The position numbers and the translations under genes were made by a program. A stretch of 64,000 bases of DNA. Source: Paludibacter jiangxiensis. Its GTDB lineage: Bacteria > Bacteroidota > Bacteroidia > Bacteroidales > Paludibacteraceae. Below, in pieces: positions 63,028 through 64,000 of the stretch. Below the pieces are notes generated by a model, which searched no databases, was not told the DNA's origin, and saw only the letters and a program-made list of their open reading frames with translations. Location: NCBI RefSeq assembly GCF_001618385.1, contig NZ_BDCR01000001.1, positions 310,001-374,000 of the forward strand. Direction: 5' to 3'. Each line of letters opens with the position of its first letter. Positions within the stretch are counted from its first letter, which is position 1.

Positions 63028-64000
63028 ATGGAAACCTTGAAATCTCTTTTCGCGCAGACCACCGGCGAAGCGCTGGAAGATATATATGAATTGCCCTCAT
63101 CGGGCAGTAACCGCCGCTATTTCAGGTTGACGGGCAAAAAACAGGTACTGATAGGCGTGCTGGGCACTTCTGTCGAAGAAAACAAAGCTTTCTGGCTACT
63201 TGACACTCATTTCCGCACAAAAGGATTGCCGGTACCAAAGGTGCTGGCTCATTCCGAAGATTTTCACTGCTACCTGCAGGAAGATCTTGGAGATACATTA
63301 CTTTTTGATGCCATTTCCAAAGGCCGGAGTTGCGGAAGTTTTGACGATAACGAAAAAGCATTACTCCATAAAGTGATTGCCCAGCTTCCCGGGTTTCAGG
63401 TATTGGGCGCACAGGGACTCGATTTTTCCCACTGCTATCCACGTCCCGAATTTGACAAGCGAATGATCCTGTGGGATTTGAACTATTTCAAATATTGCTT
63501 TCTGAAAGCTACGGGTTTGGAGTTCAATGAAAGCCGTATGGAAGATGATTTTGAAAAAATGGCGACCACCCTGCTCCGGGATCAGGCAAGTACATTTTTA
63601 TACCGCGATTTTCAGTCCCGCAATGTGATGGTTGTGGATGGCAATCCCTATTTCATCGACTTTCAGGGCGGACGAAAAGGACCTGTTTACTATGACGTTG
63701 CATCATTTTTGTGGCAAGCCAAGGCGCAATATTCCGACGAATTGAGAGAAGAACTGCTGCAAACTTATCTGGAAGCGTTGCGCAAGCTGACTCCTGTTGA
63801 CGAAGCCGATTTCAGGACGCAATTGCGCCATTTCGTGATTTTCAGAACAATGCAGGTTCTGGGTGCATACGGCTTCAGAGGTTATTTTGAAAAGAAACCT
63901 CACTTTATGCAAAGCGTACCGTATGCAATCGACAATCTGCGCCGCATTCTTTCCGAAGGTGAAATTGAAGAATATCCCTACCTGAATGACGTATTGAGAC
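63028..64000 (+). CDS. Aminoglycoside phosphotransferase-fold kinase, 3' end outside window
   Basis: The frame is open from the ATG at 63028 to the window edge (324 codons seen). It has the APH-type kinase core: an N-lobe (SGSNRRYFRLTGKKQVLIGVLG), a catalytic loop FLYRDFQSRNVMV and a metal-binding YFIDFQGGRKGP. Relatives phosphorylate cell-wall sugars such as N-acetylmuramate (AmgK) rather than antibiotics. In Bacteroidota such proteins often continue into a RapZ-like C-terminal domain; that part would be downstream and cannot be seen. The catalytic loop has Tyr where APH enzymes have His. Confidence 0.85.
   Translation, partial: METLKSLFAQTTGEALEDIYELPSSGSNRRYFRLTGKKQVLIGVLGTSVEENKAFWLLDTHFRTKGLPVPKVLAHSEDFHCYLQEDLGDTLLFDAISKGRSCGSFDDNEKALLHKVIAQLPGFQVLGAQGLDFSHCYPRPEFDKRMILWDLNYFKYCFLKATGLEFNESRMEDDFEKMATTLLRDQASTFLYRDFQSRNVMVVDGNPYFIDFQGGRKGPVYYDVASFLWQAKAQYSDELREELLQTYLEALRKLTPVDEADFRTQLRHFVIFRTMQVLGAYGFRGYFEKKPHFMQSVPYAIDNLRRILSEGEIEEYPYLNDVLR

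Overview
The window looks like part of the chromosome of an anaerobic or microaerotolerant member of the Bacteroidota, most likely the order Bacteroidales. Three things point there. Many genes are preceded by the Bacteroidota sigma-ABfr type promoter (TTTG or TTG, about 17-25 bases, then TAnnTTTG) and lack clear Shine-Dalgarno sequences. Lineage-specific families are present: DUF4293, a PorW/SprE-type lipoprotein, a GldI-like FKBP lipoprotein, a T9SS-type protease and a dual-membrane anti-sigma protein. The energy and redox genes fit an anaerobe that meets oxygen now and then: NfnAB, EtfAB with an acyl-CoA dehydrogenase, reverse rubrerythrin, AhpCF, OxyR and PerR. I cannot name the genus. No rRNA, CRISPR array, prophage or insertion sequence was seen.

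Layout. 1-3.8 kb: end of asd, queC, a TauE/SafE exporter, tyrS and a CBM48-like protein with a histone-H1-like tail. 4.2-7.5 kb: a dihydrolipoamide-dehydrogenase-like flavoprotein overlapping an MlaF-like ABC ATPase, then perR behind a PerR-box palindrome, then reverse rubrerythrin. 7.5-16 kb: an SDR enzyme, a secreted subtilisin with a T9SS-type C-terminus, an SQR-like flavoprotein, pcm, and divergent ahpCF/oxyR. 16-22.7 kb: a secreted S37-like peptidase, the etfB-etfA-acyl-CoA dehydrogenase operon and a GNAT protein. 22.9-26.5 kb: two guanidino-group-modifying enzymes and ornithine aminotransferase, together a plausible arginine to glutamate-semialdehyde route. 26.7-30.2 kb: proS, then tRNA-Phe, an AbiH-family gene and two tRNA-Arg genes.

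30.3-41 kb: dapB, a histidine kinase, a SulP transporter, then a surface-glycan cluster (sugar transferase, Wzi-like protein, WbpE/WbpD/WbpB-like enzymes) and a DUF4293 protein. 41-50 kb: comM-like gene, polyprenyl synthetase, an acidic-tailed protein of unknown function, trxA, nfnB-nfnA, and an ECF sigma factor overlapping a trans-envelope anti-sigma-like protein. 50.3-64 kb: lpxB-yidC-pyrG, porW-like/MBL-fold/miaA, a TPR-DedA-YjbQ-FKBP group, and the start of an APH-like kinase running off the edge.

Two themes join genes that are far apart. First, type IX secretion: a predicted cargo protease (8.4-10 kb), a PorW/SprE-like component (57-59.6 kb), a GldI-like lipoprotein (59.8 kb) and the Wbp amino-sugar enzymes (37.8-40.5 kb). 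The equivalent Wbp pathway in Porphyromonas makes the sugar that links T9SS cargo to A-LPS. Second, peroxide defence: PerR with reverse rubrerythrin and OxyR with AhpCF lie within 9 kb of each other. Most of the rest is ordinary housekeeping sequence.
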